64,000 bases of DNA from Chondrosia reniformis (lineage: Eukaryota > Porifera > Demospongiae > Chondrillida > Chondrillidae). Made by a program: the position numbers and the translations under genes. This document shows, piece by piece, positions 37,601 through 48,349 of this stretch. The stretch spans positions 5,146,001-5,210,000 of the forward strand of contig OX359194.1 in NCBI GenBank assembly GCA_947172415.1, written 5' to 3'. The notes below the pieces were generated by a model. The model was not told where the DNA came from. It saw nothing but the letters and a program-made list of their open reading frames with translations, and made no database searches. Position 1 is the first letter of the stretch; every line of letters begins with the position of its first letter.

Positions 37601-40600
37601 ACTACACATGTGACCTCCTTTTCTGGATGATAAGGAGGACAGGGAATTCCACTGCAGGTAGCTTCCACATGAAAAAAAACAGCCCCATCAATGCTTGCAG
37701 CACTTCCTGGAATGTACTCTGGGCTCTTGTCCACGCACTCATACATTGTACGGTAGTGAGCATTATTATGACGAGTAGCCATAAGGTAACCTTGATATTC
37801 TTTGGTCCATCCTGTCATGCAACTAGTCCTAGCTGGTATCATGAGATGTGCTGACCTTGTTGGAACATAGCACACAGCACATGGAACATTGAGGTCATGT
37901 ACATTTGGGAGAGGTGATTTGTTGTCTAATTGATATTCAGTCCCATGTAGTGGGTTTGTACCCTGCACTCCTGGGAAGTAGTCTGAATACTCTGGAGTTT
38001 CTGGGAGGCAGAGATAGTTGGCTCCACCTCCTGGTGAATTCCACCAGCTACCAGCTGTTATTCCTTCATACAGTATTTCTGCATCCTGTGTTGTAGGACA
38101 TGTTGTTCTGCCCCATCTTGTATAAACTATACCACCACTGCAGGGACCAGGTTCTCCCTTTATTCCAGTGTGACCAGGATGTCCAAGTTCCCCTTTCGGA
38201 CCAACTGGTCCTGGTGAGCCAGTGTCTCCTTTGCTACCGGTATCACCTTTAGGACCTTTATCACCTTTAGGACCAGGATGTCTATCCAGTGTATTAAGTA
38301 TTGCTTGAATGGGACAGCTGTTGCTGTCACTGCTTTGTCTTTTAGGCCTTTCCACTGAATAAATACATTTAAACAATGCTCAGTTTACTTTATTATTAAG
38401 CAGTGTATTTCTCAACCAGTTATATAGACAACATGGGATATACCTACATATAAGAAGTATTTAGTTAGATACTTAAAGGTTCTGCATAAGAGGTGCTTTT
38501 GAAGATAAGTGTTTGTATTTTAGATCTTACTTTCCCTAGGGACTATGCATATCTGGTACAAATCCTTTCTTATTAGCTCTGTCTAGCAATATGTATACAA
38601 GTTGATAGAATTTATATATATACCTAAGTTGATTAATGTTAGTTGAACTTGAATATATGTATTTATTTTATCTAGTTTTTAAGGTTAATTCCCAAAATTT
38701 TCTGATAGCTAATAAATGTTATATTCACAACTACAGCAATTTATAACTGAGCTTCTACAGTAGCATTGCTAAGTTACCTTCCCCACTTGCTGCCATCAGT
38801 GGAAAGCTGAGCAGTAAAAGAACTAGTTTTGTCTTCATAATGCAATAATACTTCCCTTATTTTACAAGTTGTTTACCTGATCCTGTATTTGTTTTCATTG
38901 GCTACTTATATTCATATTCTATGTTGACATAGGTAATGTAATTAGAGAGGTAGAGTACACTAGTTAACTGTATTCATTAGTCATTTCTGGACAGCAATCG
39001 TTTTTGCTTGTTTGTGGTGTCAATGTGTTCTTTAGTTTCCATTAAAGATCCTTAAAAACAGATGTAAAGATAGTACAGTGACTAACATAAACATGCCCAG
39101 CATGAATTACTAGCCATTATCAAGTGTATATTCCCCTAACCTATTTTGTGTATACATAAAGGTAGTTCAGTGGACCTTCGCTTATCCAGACCCAATGGGA
39201 CTGGACTATGTCCAGATAACTGAAATGACCGGATATGTGAATGTTTTCTTTTTCTCTGTTTGCAGGTGATGTTTCAGATGAAGATTTGGTTATTCTGTTG
39301 TCTGAGAGAGTAGCAAAATCATTGTATTACAACTGGGTAGAAACACTAAAAGTAGGTCAAGATGTATGTTGTTATCTGTTGTTGATCCAGATATAACATT
39401 CCAAGCAAATAAATGACTACTAGCATCAGTCTTTTTACGTATGTCTGCAATACATATTTTAGGATATAACGTATAATATTATCTTGTATTCATATTTCTA
39501 CATATCTGCATAAGGTTTAGTTGTAGAAGATATCTTAGTGAAGTGATATTGTACATAGCAGAACATGTTTACTTCCACCACACACAGCCTCATAGTCATT
39601 TGCACCTGTACATACTGTATGTACTTGTATTAGACCAAAAAGTATGAGCTGAAACACACAAGGAACCTTCAAAGGAGATCACAGTCAGGAGAAGGTACAT
39701 ATGAATTATACTGCTAATATATACATTATAAACTGTTGCCATACAAAAGGTCTAATTGGACGTTCTCTATTGCCTTTATTTACATTTATTTTTTACATTA
39801 GTATATTTATTTACATACAATTATTTTCATTTTAGGGACACTATCTGTTCCAATTGAATTGTACAAACATCTTTATCATTTTGATGCATGTACGTACGTA
39901 CATGTGTATGTATGTACAAGAATACTGACATTATTGAGTAACTGCAACATGAATTCTTTTAAATAGAACATTTCAACCTGGAGGTCTTCATCAGCAATAT
40001 ATTATGATCGCAACAAATTCCCTCTATCTTTTCATGTGTATATATGTACTGTACCTAATCTGATCAGTTACTGTATGAGACCTAATTTTCTGGCTACATT
40101 AGACTGGTGACCAGCTTGTAAGCATTTACATATGTAAGTGTTATAGTGCACATAAAGGTAATAAAACAAAATGGCTTAAATAAAAAGAATGGCTGCCAAA
40201 TAACAAGTAATCTTGATTTTCTTTCTTGTTGCTAAATTTCAAAAATCAAAAAGTATATCCAGATACAGTTGAACCAATCAAATATATTTTGGTTTTGCTT
40301 TTGTTGCAATTGTGCTCTGTCCTGTAAGAAGAAAGATTTATTTGGACCTATAAAAGTATTCAGTTAAATGTGGCCATGAAACAACAGATAAAACAACATT
40401 ACAAGTCTTTTTAATCTTTCAACATAAGTATCTACAGTAATAATGGCCCTCAATTATCAGCTCCTATAAACAGAGTGTCATTTTTGGTACTTTGTTGAAG
40501 TGACCACTTTAAAAGCAAGTAGCCATTCAAACCACAGTTCTAATGTATTCTTCATGTTGCTATAGTTTGCAAGGATGAAGAACAGAAAGGGCCTGTCATT

Positions 40601-43600
40601 ACCTCCCCATCAAAGAAAAATGGCAGGAGAAGAAAGAAAGGGAGAAAGATTGTACAACTAGAAGGTCCACCTCACCAGTCAAAAACATCCCCTGGTTATT
40701 CATTGGTACCAACTGGTTCTAACCAGCCTAACCTTCAGAGAAAATCTCTTAATGAAATCATGGATGAAGAGCTGGCACATGAGATTGAAACAAAAGAATG
40801 TGTAAGCCCCCTCGACATATTGTTTTTTTTTGTATGATAATATGTATGTACGTATGCTACCATAATTTGAAATCTACAATTTGGCTTAATGTAACTGATC
40901 TATATATGTAGTCTGACATGGTGTCTGAAAGGATGAAGTCTGACAGAGCCTTCTTTCATTCTGTCCAAGATTTGTACCTCAACAATAGGGATATCCCCAA
41001 GCAGAATATTGATCGATTGATTGTCCAGTGTAGGTAAGAGAAAGGAATGGTTTGCTTAAGTAATATGTTAGCTACACCTTGAAATAACAAGCAGTAAGTA
41101 TGTGAACTAACAAGGCTAAAGATTTGATTTTATTGTTTATTGCTGCCTTTAGTACGTAGCTCCACCATTTCATTAACAGTATGTTTGTATATGTACGTAG
41201 TTACTACTATGAATAATCTACGTACATGTGTATATGTATAGTTTATGTACATACGTAGATACATACACATTTTTAGGTATATAATAATGGAAATTTGGCT
41301 TCTATTTTTCCACTTGCTCTCTTATAACAAGTGTGGAATAATTCATAAGTTATCTAATATACAGTAACCGGTATTAGGCAGATTTGGGGGTTTTCAAATG
41401 GTGTTCCATGTCAAGTAGGTATACCTTTATGACATCTTCAATATACGTATATATGGGTCATAGCTCCCAAGAAAATATAAGCAGAGCTTTGTATAACATG
41501 ATCCCAGTCCACGTGTACTACACCAATTGTGCCATCATCCAACCTCACTAGCTAGTGGCTGTAGGAATGTTTTATTACTAGTTTCAGATTATTCTATAAC
41601 GCACGTTTTTCTTAATTTTGTGCATTTAGCATGAACACTTCAGATGCAAGGAGAAACCTGATCCTTCAAAGAAGAGAACAACAAACTGTCTCTGTGTTCA
41701 AGGAATCTGATAATCCTAAACCTGTCAACTCAAAAAAGGTAGACTCTTTGCACACACACACACACAAATACAAACGTTGAACACTATTAAGGCACATAAT
41801 GTACATGTACGGTACAGTGCATAAAAAAGGTAACGTTAATAACTTTTAACCTTTAACCATTAGAGGTTACCGATTCACCGTTATGTGGTATCAGTTAACT
41901 GCTAACAGTTAACTTAATTTACACATCGAAAGGTGTAGATAACTTGTGTATGCGCAGCGAATAAAGTGTGAAATCTGAGACTTGTTGAATAACGATGGAT
42001 AAAGTTAGAACCGTTAAAGAAGATAAGAAGAGAGAAAGGAGCAAAAGGACGATTGATTGCAGGGGAACAGGTCACAATCAAAACAAAGACAAAGATATGG
42101 AATGCCATAATTGTATTGTATACGTCCGTATATCATAGCCTATACTGACCATCTCATATGTTTTGAATATCTTCCTATTACGTAAACGATTAACAGCTCG
42201 AGGTGTCGATTTACACAGCTCTAACTTTAGACGATTTTTGGTTAACAGTTAACTATTACCAGTTAACGATTCCGTTAACTTTTAACCTCTAGCGGTTACC
42301 TTTTAATCGGTTACCGTTACCTTTTTTATGCACTGTACCGTATATGTGGCCAATTTTGTGGAAAGTCACTCTCCAAATTCAAGTGGCAGGTAGTGCTATT
42401 AATTTGATTGGGTTCTAATTCCCATCTTCAAATCATGATACATACCATATATCTGGAATTGAATGCAAGGGTAGTAGATTGAGATTGAATGCAGGTATAA
42501 GAAAAACTTGTAGGTAAAAGATTGTGAGATGAAGCTTAAAATAAACAGACTAGTATATGGATTGAATTACTAAGGTGTCAAATCAATGTACCTCAAAAGA
42601 TTGTGGCTGCAGACAAAACTTAGACACATGCATTCAAATTCCAATATTTAATAGTTGATCATATATCGTACTTATTTTTGTTTTTTGTTTTTTGAAAATT
42701 TTAAATTTTTTAAAACTGAGTCTGTATATATGACTTTTGTTACTGCATACAGTGTTCTACTTCCTTGAACAACTTAATCCTAGCATGTTAGAATTAATGT
42801 GATTGGTCATTTTAACCTGGCAGAAAATAGATATGTTTATATTCATATTTGTTAAATTCTTCTTGACAATAATCTTTTACTGTATGACTGTTTTTTCCTC
42901 CTTAAGAATCAGGAAGCTGTTAGTGAACATTCCAGTCCAAGACACTACGACAAGGGTTGGTGAAAGACACAATACCATACATATAGTTAAATTAAGGAAG
43001 GTATTTGATAAACAATTAGGTCGTATGTTGTAGGCCAGGTTTTAATTGTGAGGTTCAATATTAATATATAATAACACTACCAATTCACATTTATGTCCTC
43101 ATGGCTTTGTTGTACAACAAACTACTGACATGTACATAACTGGTGGTTAAAAGATTGTGAGATGAAGCTTTAAGTATACAGATTAGTATATGGATCGAAT
43201 TACTAAGGTGCCAAATCAATGTATCTCAAAAATTGCGGTTGCAGGCAAAACTCGCAATCTAGATACATGCATTCAAATTCCAATATATAGTAGTTGGTCA
43301 TAAATTATACTTGTTTTTGTTGTTGCTTCTTTTTCAAAATTGTTAATTGATTCTGTGAGATGTCTGCATATATGTATGACTTTTTTAATGCATACAGTGT
43401 TGTTCTTCCTTGAACAACTTAATCCTAGCATGTTAGAATTAATGTGATTGGTCATTTCTACCTGGCACAAAGTAGATATGTTTATATGCATAGTTGTTAA
43501 ATTCTTCTTGACAAGAATATTTACTGCATTGCATGACTGTTTTTCCTCCTTAGAATCAGGAAGCTGTTAGTGAACATTCGAGTCCAATACACTACGACAA

Positions 43601-45530
43601 GGGTTGGTGAAAGACACAATACGTACCCTGCATATACTGAACTTAGTTAAATTAAGGAAGGTATTTGATAAACAATCGGATCGTATGTTGTAGGCCAGGT
43701 TTTTCAATGTACAACAGGCTACTGACATGTAAATAGTTGTTTGTGTAATGTAATGAACATTTGATGGCTGGACTATGCAATAGTGTTTACCGAGCGTCCT
43801 CTGTATCAGTTGGGTCTTGAGTAGCTGCTATAGTAGTCTTCACTGTGACCAAATGCCAAGCTTTCCAAAGCAATTGATTACAGTCTGGTGCTCACTTTGT
43901 GTTTCACCATACACATTGCTATCACCCCTGGAGCTGTGACTTCCTTCCTCATAATCATTCCCATGTTCACCTTAAGTGTAGGTTCTTCAATACCAGGAAA
44001 GTATCAAATATGCATGTGGGGTCATGGTCAGCCTCACCTCATACTACAGTGTGGTTGTTATCCCTTTTGAACCAGTATCAAAATTTAATTCCAAAAGTAG
44101 TTAGAACGTATATAAATCTGATTAATAATGTACTTTTAACTTCTCTGTCAAAACCTCCAAATCCCTAAAAGAATCAACTACGTCTCTAGATGCTCAAAAG
44201 ACTAAAAGTTGAACCATCTTAAAGATATATAAAAGTTATTAAATATACAACTAACTCAAACCTGTAGCTTAACTCCTACGTACATGATTTTGCTGTGTAT
44301 TTTAACTACTCTTTATGATTGTCTTTGAGGCAGTTATGTACTCTTATACTATTCTACTATATACCTGTATACAATGGGAAATAGTGTAGTGAGTGTAAAA
44401 ACATTAGCCATTCAGATGATTCATAAGACCTACAGTTTATCTTTTCATATACCTTAACATATCCTATACTTGTATCTGGTATATACACATAGTCACTCAT
44501 TATGCTAAAACTGTATCTATGTACATATGTGCTTTTAGAAAGTGATGAAAGTAGCTACTACTATCAAGAGTTTGAGGATCCTAATTACAAGGACTTCAGG
44601 GCTGAAGCTAATTTGCAAGCAGAACTGAGAAATCAAAGGCAGCTACTGCTTGGAAAGGCAAGCAAAGTCAATTGGCAAGCTTTTATGCTGAACAGGTAAG
44701 GCTGGAGTACTAAGTACACATATCCAGTTGTATCTGCATGTAATGTTTATTGTTCCTTTAACATCTAGGGCAGAGAGCATGGAAAGAAAATGAAGGAAGC
44801 TAATCAAAGAGCTGCTGAGCTAATTTACAAAAAGTACATGCTTTCATTGTATATTTAATATAATCACTTTTGCCCTCAAATAGTCATTTTTATTGGTTGC
44901 ATAATAAAATGGCTTTCCAGATAATGTACATGTCAGATAATCAAAATTTACATAGCCTGTACATTTATTTCTTCTGCAAAGTCAATGCCACTATGGTAGT
45001 GTTGGTTAATAATATTGTTATTTATAAAAACTTAGTAGCAACTGTAGATTTCTTTACATGTCCACTTTTATACAGAAACCGGTCGAGATTACCAGAAAGA
45101 AACAAAGTAGATCTTCATGGTCTGCATGTTGAAGAAGCTCTTCAAGTTGTACAAGAGAAGCTTTATGAATTCAGAGGTCAGTTTGGTAATGTCAGCATCA
45201 TTTCTGTATCATGATCAATATGTATGTGTAATTATGAGCTAACTGACAAATGTTTGTTTATAGGAGAAAACCAAATAATAAACTGCATCTTTAGCAAGAC
45301 CATTTTCATGTATATCCTGCATACCTATGTGCTTAGATCAGTACTTTGAAGTCATAACTGGCAAAGGACATCATAGCTATAGAGGAGTATCTAAAGTGAA
45401 AAGTGCAGTGATTAGCTTCCTGAAGAGAAATCATATAAGGTATTGCATTGCATTAGACAGATTTCACATTTCTTTTCCACTGTTTATTTCTTTGGGCAGT
45501 GCATATGTGATGTTCTTGACAGAGGATTGA
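28651..45530 (+). CDS. N4BP2-like protein: PNK-like kinase, CUE, DUF1771 and Smr domains (5' end not found; frame break in DUF1771)
   Basis: Exons: 28651-28706, 28876-28964, 29776-29852, 29957-30064, about 30934-32124, 39266-39351, 39634-39694, 40566-40801, 40912-41033, 41630-41738, 42907-42955 (or its duplicate 43554-43602), 44539-44695, 44769-44833, 45076-45176, 45337-45439, 45500-45530. The first four encode the PNK-like part of N4BP2 (FDPSKLSENHEKNR, SPVIIDNTN, FRETTTHWRLN). A CUE-like FPDKPESVLLHCWECSGG lies near 31640-31695. DUF1771 (YQEFEDPNYKDFRAEA; GREHGKKMKEAN) and Smr (VDLHGLHVEEAL, EVITGKGHHS, YVMFLTED) follow. The Walker A exon is not in the window. The join into the large fifth exon does not fit the phase of exon four as I read it. 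Exon 44539-44695 lacks 10 nt found in the left copy, which shifts the frame. The human relative binds NEDD4 and BCL3 and has 5'-PNK and nicking activities. Likely intracellular; it may be a recent pseudogene or carry an assembly error. Confidence 0.8.
30236..30307 (-). tRNA. tRNA-like gene or tRNA-derived element, anticodon unclear
   Basis: The minus strand folds as a cloverleaf of 72 nt. It has an acceptor stem GCAGTTG/CATTTGC with one mismatch, a D arm GCTC-AGTGGCA-GAGC, a five-pair anticodon stem CTGGT/ATCAG and a T arm CTGGG-TTCGATT-CTCAG. A-box (TAGCTCAGTGGCAGAGC) and B-box (GGTTCGATTC) sequences are good, and TTTTT follows about 10 nt downstream. The anticodon loop TGTCATA lacks the normal U33, and two bases instead of one separate the D and anticodon stems. 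It may therefore be a pseudogene or SINE head. It lies antisense in an intron of the N4BP2-like gene. Confidence 0.6.
32150..34300. repeat. Left unit of a direct duplication carrying the collagen gene
   Basis: 32170-34290 aligns with 36595-38860, including the long 3' flank (TGGATC.CTGGCCACTAACA at both starts), both exons and the intron. The units are separated by about 2.3 kb holding a hairpin MITE and a reverse-transcriptase element. Identity in the coding part is high (about a dozen amino-acid differences), so the duplication is fairly young. Confidence 0.85.
33039..34275 (-). CDS. Secreted short-chain collagen (sponge type), copy 1
   Basis: Two exons, 34215-34275 and 33039-33805, join in phase to give 275 residues and a stop. 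The first exon is a clean signal peptide (MKTKLVLLLLSFPLMAASG), which fixes the start. A basic RPKR site follows at about residue 23-26, suggesting furin-type cleavage. Residues about 48-92 form fifteen Gly-X-Y triplets with many GPKGD/GDTG repeats. The remaining 180 residues form a cysteine-containing domain (YTRWGRTTCP, NYLCLPETPEY, CAVCYVPTRS, TCSGIPCPPYHPEKEVTC) of the type found in short-chain spongin-like collagens of sponges. It is probably secreted into the mesohyl or skeleton as a trimer. It sits antisense in a 7.1-kb intron of the N4BP2-like gene. Confidence 0.88.
34365..34466. mobile_element. Short hairpin MITE
   Basis: Ends TACCACAGCACTGAGGTGTA and TACACCAAAGCGCTGTGGTA are inverted copies, and an inner pair TTTTGGAGTCAC / GTGACTCCAAAA extends the hairpin. 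Absent from the equivalent flank of collagen copy 2. Confidence 0.7.
34600..36510 (+). mobile_element. Broken reverse-transcriptase element, class uncertain
   Basis: Plus-strand frames show a Cys/His-rich N-terminal part (about 34670-34790), a helical linker, and reverse-transcriptase signatures near 35520-36180 (GLDGYAWKRM, IRPIGVGEVSRRIIAKA, ADACNAFNSLNR, EGTTQGDPLGMAMYAL). The block is broken in several places (about six or more) and looks old to middle-aged. It resembles reverse transcriptases widespread in sponge and cnidarian genomes, but I cannot place it firmly as LINE or another class. It lies between the two collagen units. Confidence 0.7.
37347..37475. repeat. 45-bp tandem repeat, about three units
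   Basis: Units starting CCCATGTAATTTTATCAAAA and ending CAACCAACAATTG. Collagen copy 1 has a single unit at the same position (about 32887-32930), so the expansion followed the duplication. Confidence 0.85.
37588..38838 (-). CDS. Secreted short-chain collagen (sponge type), copy 2
   Basis: Exons 38778-38838 and 37588-38354 join in phase to 275 residues, exactly the length of copy 1. The signal peptide, RPKR site, fifteen Gly-X-Y triplets and all C-terminal cysteines are kept. Differences are conservative: DKGPKGD for DQGPKGD, GPKGELG for GLKGELG, KGEPGP for TGEPGP, and ASIDGAVFFH for ADLNGAVFYH. The absence of stops or frame changes against a diverged flank suggests both copies are under selection. 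Same nested antisense position as copy 1. Confidence 0.88.
39155..39245. mobile_element. pogo/Tigger-like terminal fragment
   Basis: TTCAGTGGACCTTCGCTTATCC followed by TCCAGATAAC resembles a pogo-like terminus. No matching opposite end is seen before the exon at 39266. Confidence 0.4.
41815..42335. mobile_element. MITE with CAGTGCATAAAAAAGG termini and TA target
   Basis: TA flanks both ends (41813-41814 and 42336-42337). The ends CAGTGCATAAAAAAGGTAAC and GTTACCTTTTTTATGCACTG are inverted copies. Several GTTAAC / TTAACTG motifs lie just inside each end. It is in the intron before the duplicated 49-nt exon, about 60 bp before homology to the left block begins. A TA target suggests the Tc1/mariner group. 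Confidence 0.7.
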
Positions 45531-45660
45531 TCTTCCTCTGTATATCTGTCTGTCTCTCCCCCCTCCTGCTCCCTCCAACTCTTCTTGGCCCTTGGCATAT
45601 TAGTAATAAATATTGTTCAGTTACTAGATAATTTTCTCATTTGTAACTTGCACTGTGTGG
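42395..45660. repeat. Right member of the N4BP2-like 3' block duplication
   Basis: Homologous to 485-2945 plus 4583-4790. Homology starts abruptly near TATTAATTTGATTGGG in both. Confidence 0.85.
42530..43735 (+). repeat. Local tandem duplication including a 49-nt exon
   Basis: About 42530-43140 and 43141-43735 are direct copies (AAAGATTGTGAGATGAAGCTT to ACTGACATGTAAATAG). Each carries the exon AATCAGGAAGCTGTTAGTGA..ACAAGG (42907-42955; 43554-43602) with acceptor and donor. The left block has only one copy. The exon is 49 nt, so using both would shift the frame. Confidence 0.8.
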
Positions 45661-45885
45661 TACTTGATTATGTATATATATATACAGTGGAACCTCCAAA
45701 TAACGGACATGCTCAGACCCACCATCTTGTCCTTTATTCAGAGGTTGTCCTCTTCTCAGAGGTTGGCCCATAATCACCCTCTAAACAACTAATTGTGTAA
45801 TAGCAGCTAGCTACCAGTTATATAGTGACACTATATTAGACTCATGGTCATGAAAATTATAAATATAATGCAATAAATACACACC

Positions 45886-46384
45886 TAGTCTCGCACAGTC
45901 CAGACTGCTATTTTGCCTCCATATTTTCTTGATGACGTCACATGGTCAGCGAAATAGGGTCTGGTGAATAGCCTATACCATTGTTGTTCTGATCCACCAT
46001 AACTTGGTGGTTCATTAATATTCAGTTACCATGGTAATAATGACATTCATACCTTATAACGCATTGGTAACCGAGAAAGGTTTCGAAAATTGGAACTTGC
46101 CAGCTATAGAGAGCAGCACGATGGAGCTTTGTTGCTTCGAAATTGTTGTCAGAATTTATGATGCTGTACATGAGTTTGCTAATTGATCAAACTGCAAAGC
46201 GCCAACTTTCCAATGTTTGCAAAGTGATTTCGTTTCTAACCGTTTTGTTAACAGAAGTTACTAATTAGTTACACCCCCAGAACAAAAAAACAGTATAGGC
46301 TATTCACCAGACCCTATTTTGCCAACCATGTGACATCATCAAGAAAATATGGAGGCAAAATAGCAGTCTGGCTATGTGAGACTA
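45886..46384. mobile_element. MITE with long terminal inverted repeats and 9-bp target duplication
   Basis: ATACACACC occurs on both sides (45877-45885 and 46385-46393). The ends TAGTCTCGCACAGTCCAGAC and GTCTGGCTATGTGAGACTA begin inverted repeats of roughly 95 bp (TTTTGCCTCCATATTTTC; AATAGGGTCTGGTGAATAGC). A 9-bp duplication with long terminal repeats fits Mutator-like elements. It is nested inside the pogo-like element. Confidence 0.8.
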
Positions 46385-46507
46385 ATACACACCAACAAGT
46401 TATATGGGGATTAGGAAGTCCAAATTAGGGTTTTCTTTGTATATATTCTATAGCTACAAACACTATAACATTTGATTAATTCATGCAATTCTTCTTCATT
46501 TTGAAAG

Positions 46508-46550
46508 TTCAGCGGCAGATATTATTCACTGAATAATATCTGCCGCTGAA
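46508..46550. repeat. Perfect palindrome, 21-bp arms, 1-nt spacer
   Basis: TTCAGCGGCAGATATTATTC and its exact inverse, inside the pogo-like element. Confidence 0.9.
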
Positions 46551-46806
46551 CCAGTTAGCTACTCCATAAACCAAACGAATTACTAAAGGTATACGTTTTT
46601 AATCTGGACCATACGAAATCGCTCGGAATGCTTTACTGATCAAGGGTTCGGTTCGAAGTTACACTGACGAGTGACCGCTGTCCAGTGTCCATTAACGAAG
46701 GTAAGAATGTATTGGTTTCTATAGAGAATCAATTGGGACCATTTAACATGTCCGTTGTGTGGAGGTTGTCTGCATTTCAGAGTGTCCGTTATGGGAGGTT
46801 CCACTG

Positions 46807-47600
46807 TACATATAATCCATAGCATTCAATTTTTGACACCTTGAGTATGCAAGGATTCTCATCAGCCAGGACGTGTTAGATTGTCATGCACCTGCTCAAC
46901 ATAGCTTCTTATACGTAGGTGTACGTTGTGACATAATCTTCATTACGTTCTCCATTTGCTCTTGAGCAGTCAAAATCTGCCCGCATCAGCCATTTTGGTG
47001 TGTCCCTGCCCAAAACACTGCTCCCTCGGGTCCAGGGATGCCCACATTCAGGCATACCACTCAATGTTAACAAGAGTGAGCAAAAACTCATTGCCATAAC
47101 TACGAAGACTGGATTGATTAACAAACGACGTGTAAATCGCAGCAATGTTTTGTGCGCAAGTCTACTGTACTGTTCTTTTTATATCTTAATGCTATGTCCG
47201 TGAGTGTACTATTCATGTAAATTCGACATCTCTTAACGTTACATGTGTGAATCAATTGTTCAGAACAAGATGTCACATGCGCGACTCTATTTTTTCCACT
47301 AACCCCTTCAAAACATTCACAATCATCGTTACATTTTCCCAGTTCTTCATAATAATACTCCATGCGCATTATTATTATAGTTATCAGTATACGCACCTGC
47401 CCTGCTTTCAAGCAAGGCTCTTGCATTATAAGTGTATGCACTAGTAATACTAATGATATACATATACAGTATGTAGTCACAAACATACAAATATGGTGTG
47501 TACATAGTCCATCAAGTTTTGTCCTACGTATGTAATGTTATTAGTTATATATTTTTAGTTTAATCGAATAAGGATTTCTTCTTACATCTTTCGAGCATCA
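46807..47600. other. Non-coding; partly shared with the left block
   Basis: 47465-47540 matches 4868-4930. The rest has no convincing gene; short open frames lack splice or domain support. Confidence 0.5.
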
Positions 47601-47604
47601 AAAA

Positions 47605-47775
47605 CGCAGTTTGGCTTGATAAATATTTTGTCAAGCATTTCGACCCTGAGGGTCTTCATCAGCGACTGGCTGGTGTCCATAAAAGGACCACTGAAAATTC
47701 TATCCATTAGTCGCTGATGAAGACCCTCAGGGTTGAAACGTTCGACCAAAAGATTTATCAAGCCAAACTGCCTTT
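47605..47775. repeat. Inverted repeat with about 65-bp arms
   Basis: GCAGTTTGGCTTGATAAAT to TCTTCATCAGCGACT is followed by its inverted copy, with a centre of about 45 bp. The left block has the fold-back element 4932-5830 at the same place. Confidence 0.75.
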
Positions 47776-48349
47776 TATATAGACGCTCAAGAGTCGAAAG
47801 ATGTACCATCTAAAATATATATTTACCGTTTGTTGTTCCTATATGTAAACATATAATATTATTATATTCTCTGTTCTTAATTCAGATTTAATATGCCCCA
47901 AGGAAATCCTGGACTCATTGAAGTATTTCTAATATAATAACATCATGTGCCTTAGTGATTTTGTAGCAAACATTATGCAGAAAAACTCTAAGACTTGTTT
48001 ATATATACTGGTGATAGTGATTTCATTTACTAAAACTTATATATATTGTTAGTCAAATTATACAGTATGAATAAATACTAATTTCAATTTATATAGCAGT
48101 CTCAGCACCACAAATTTCATTTTAATCTAGATTTTTTAGCTGTTAGCTTAATTTGTGAATGCTTATTACGCTTAAACAAGCCCAAAGTTATTTGTAGATT
48201 AGTAAAGGATGCAGCATGCAAGGACAGAGATTGAGTTGAAATTCAGGTCGAGGGAAAGATCCAGATTGCCTGGAGAGTGCATGCTGAATATTTGACTTTT
48301 GCAATTCCCTACTAATCATGCAGCATACATTTCGTAACCATGACACTGT

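Larger units (their letters stand above)
36595..38860. repeat. Right unit of the collagen duplication
   Basis: Counterpart of 32170-34290. It differs by small indels in the 3' flank, a 45-bp tandem repeat (37347-37475) and changes in the intron (about 38620-38680). Confidence 0.85.
45685..46806. mobile_element. pogo/Tigger-like non-autonomous element
   Basis: TA flanks the ends. It starts CAGTGGAACCTCCAAATAAC and ends with TCCGTTATGGGAGGTTCCACTG. The reading frames with a VEPPNNGH pattern are just the translated terminal repeat. It contains a further MITE (45886-46384) and a short palindrome. The left block lacks it. Confidence 0.75.

Noticed and set aside
45670-45773. Open frame with a VEPPNNGH pattern, and its partner at 46640-46825
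   Set aside because: It is the translated terminal inverted repeat of a pogo-like element, not a gene.
47118-47486. 122-codon minus-strand frame with cysteines (CNDDCECFEGV)
   Set aside because: No signal peptide or splice context fits, and the left block lacks the region.
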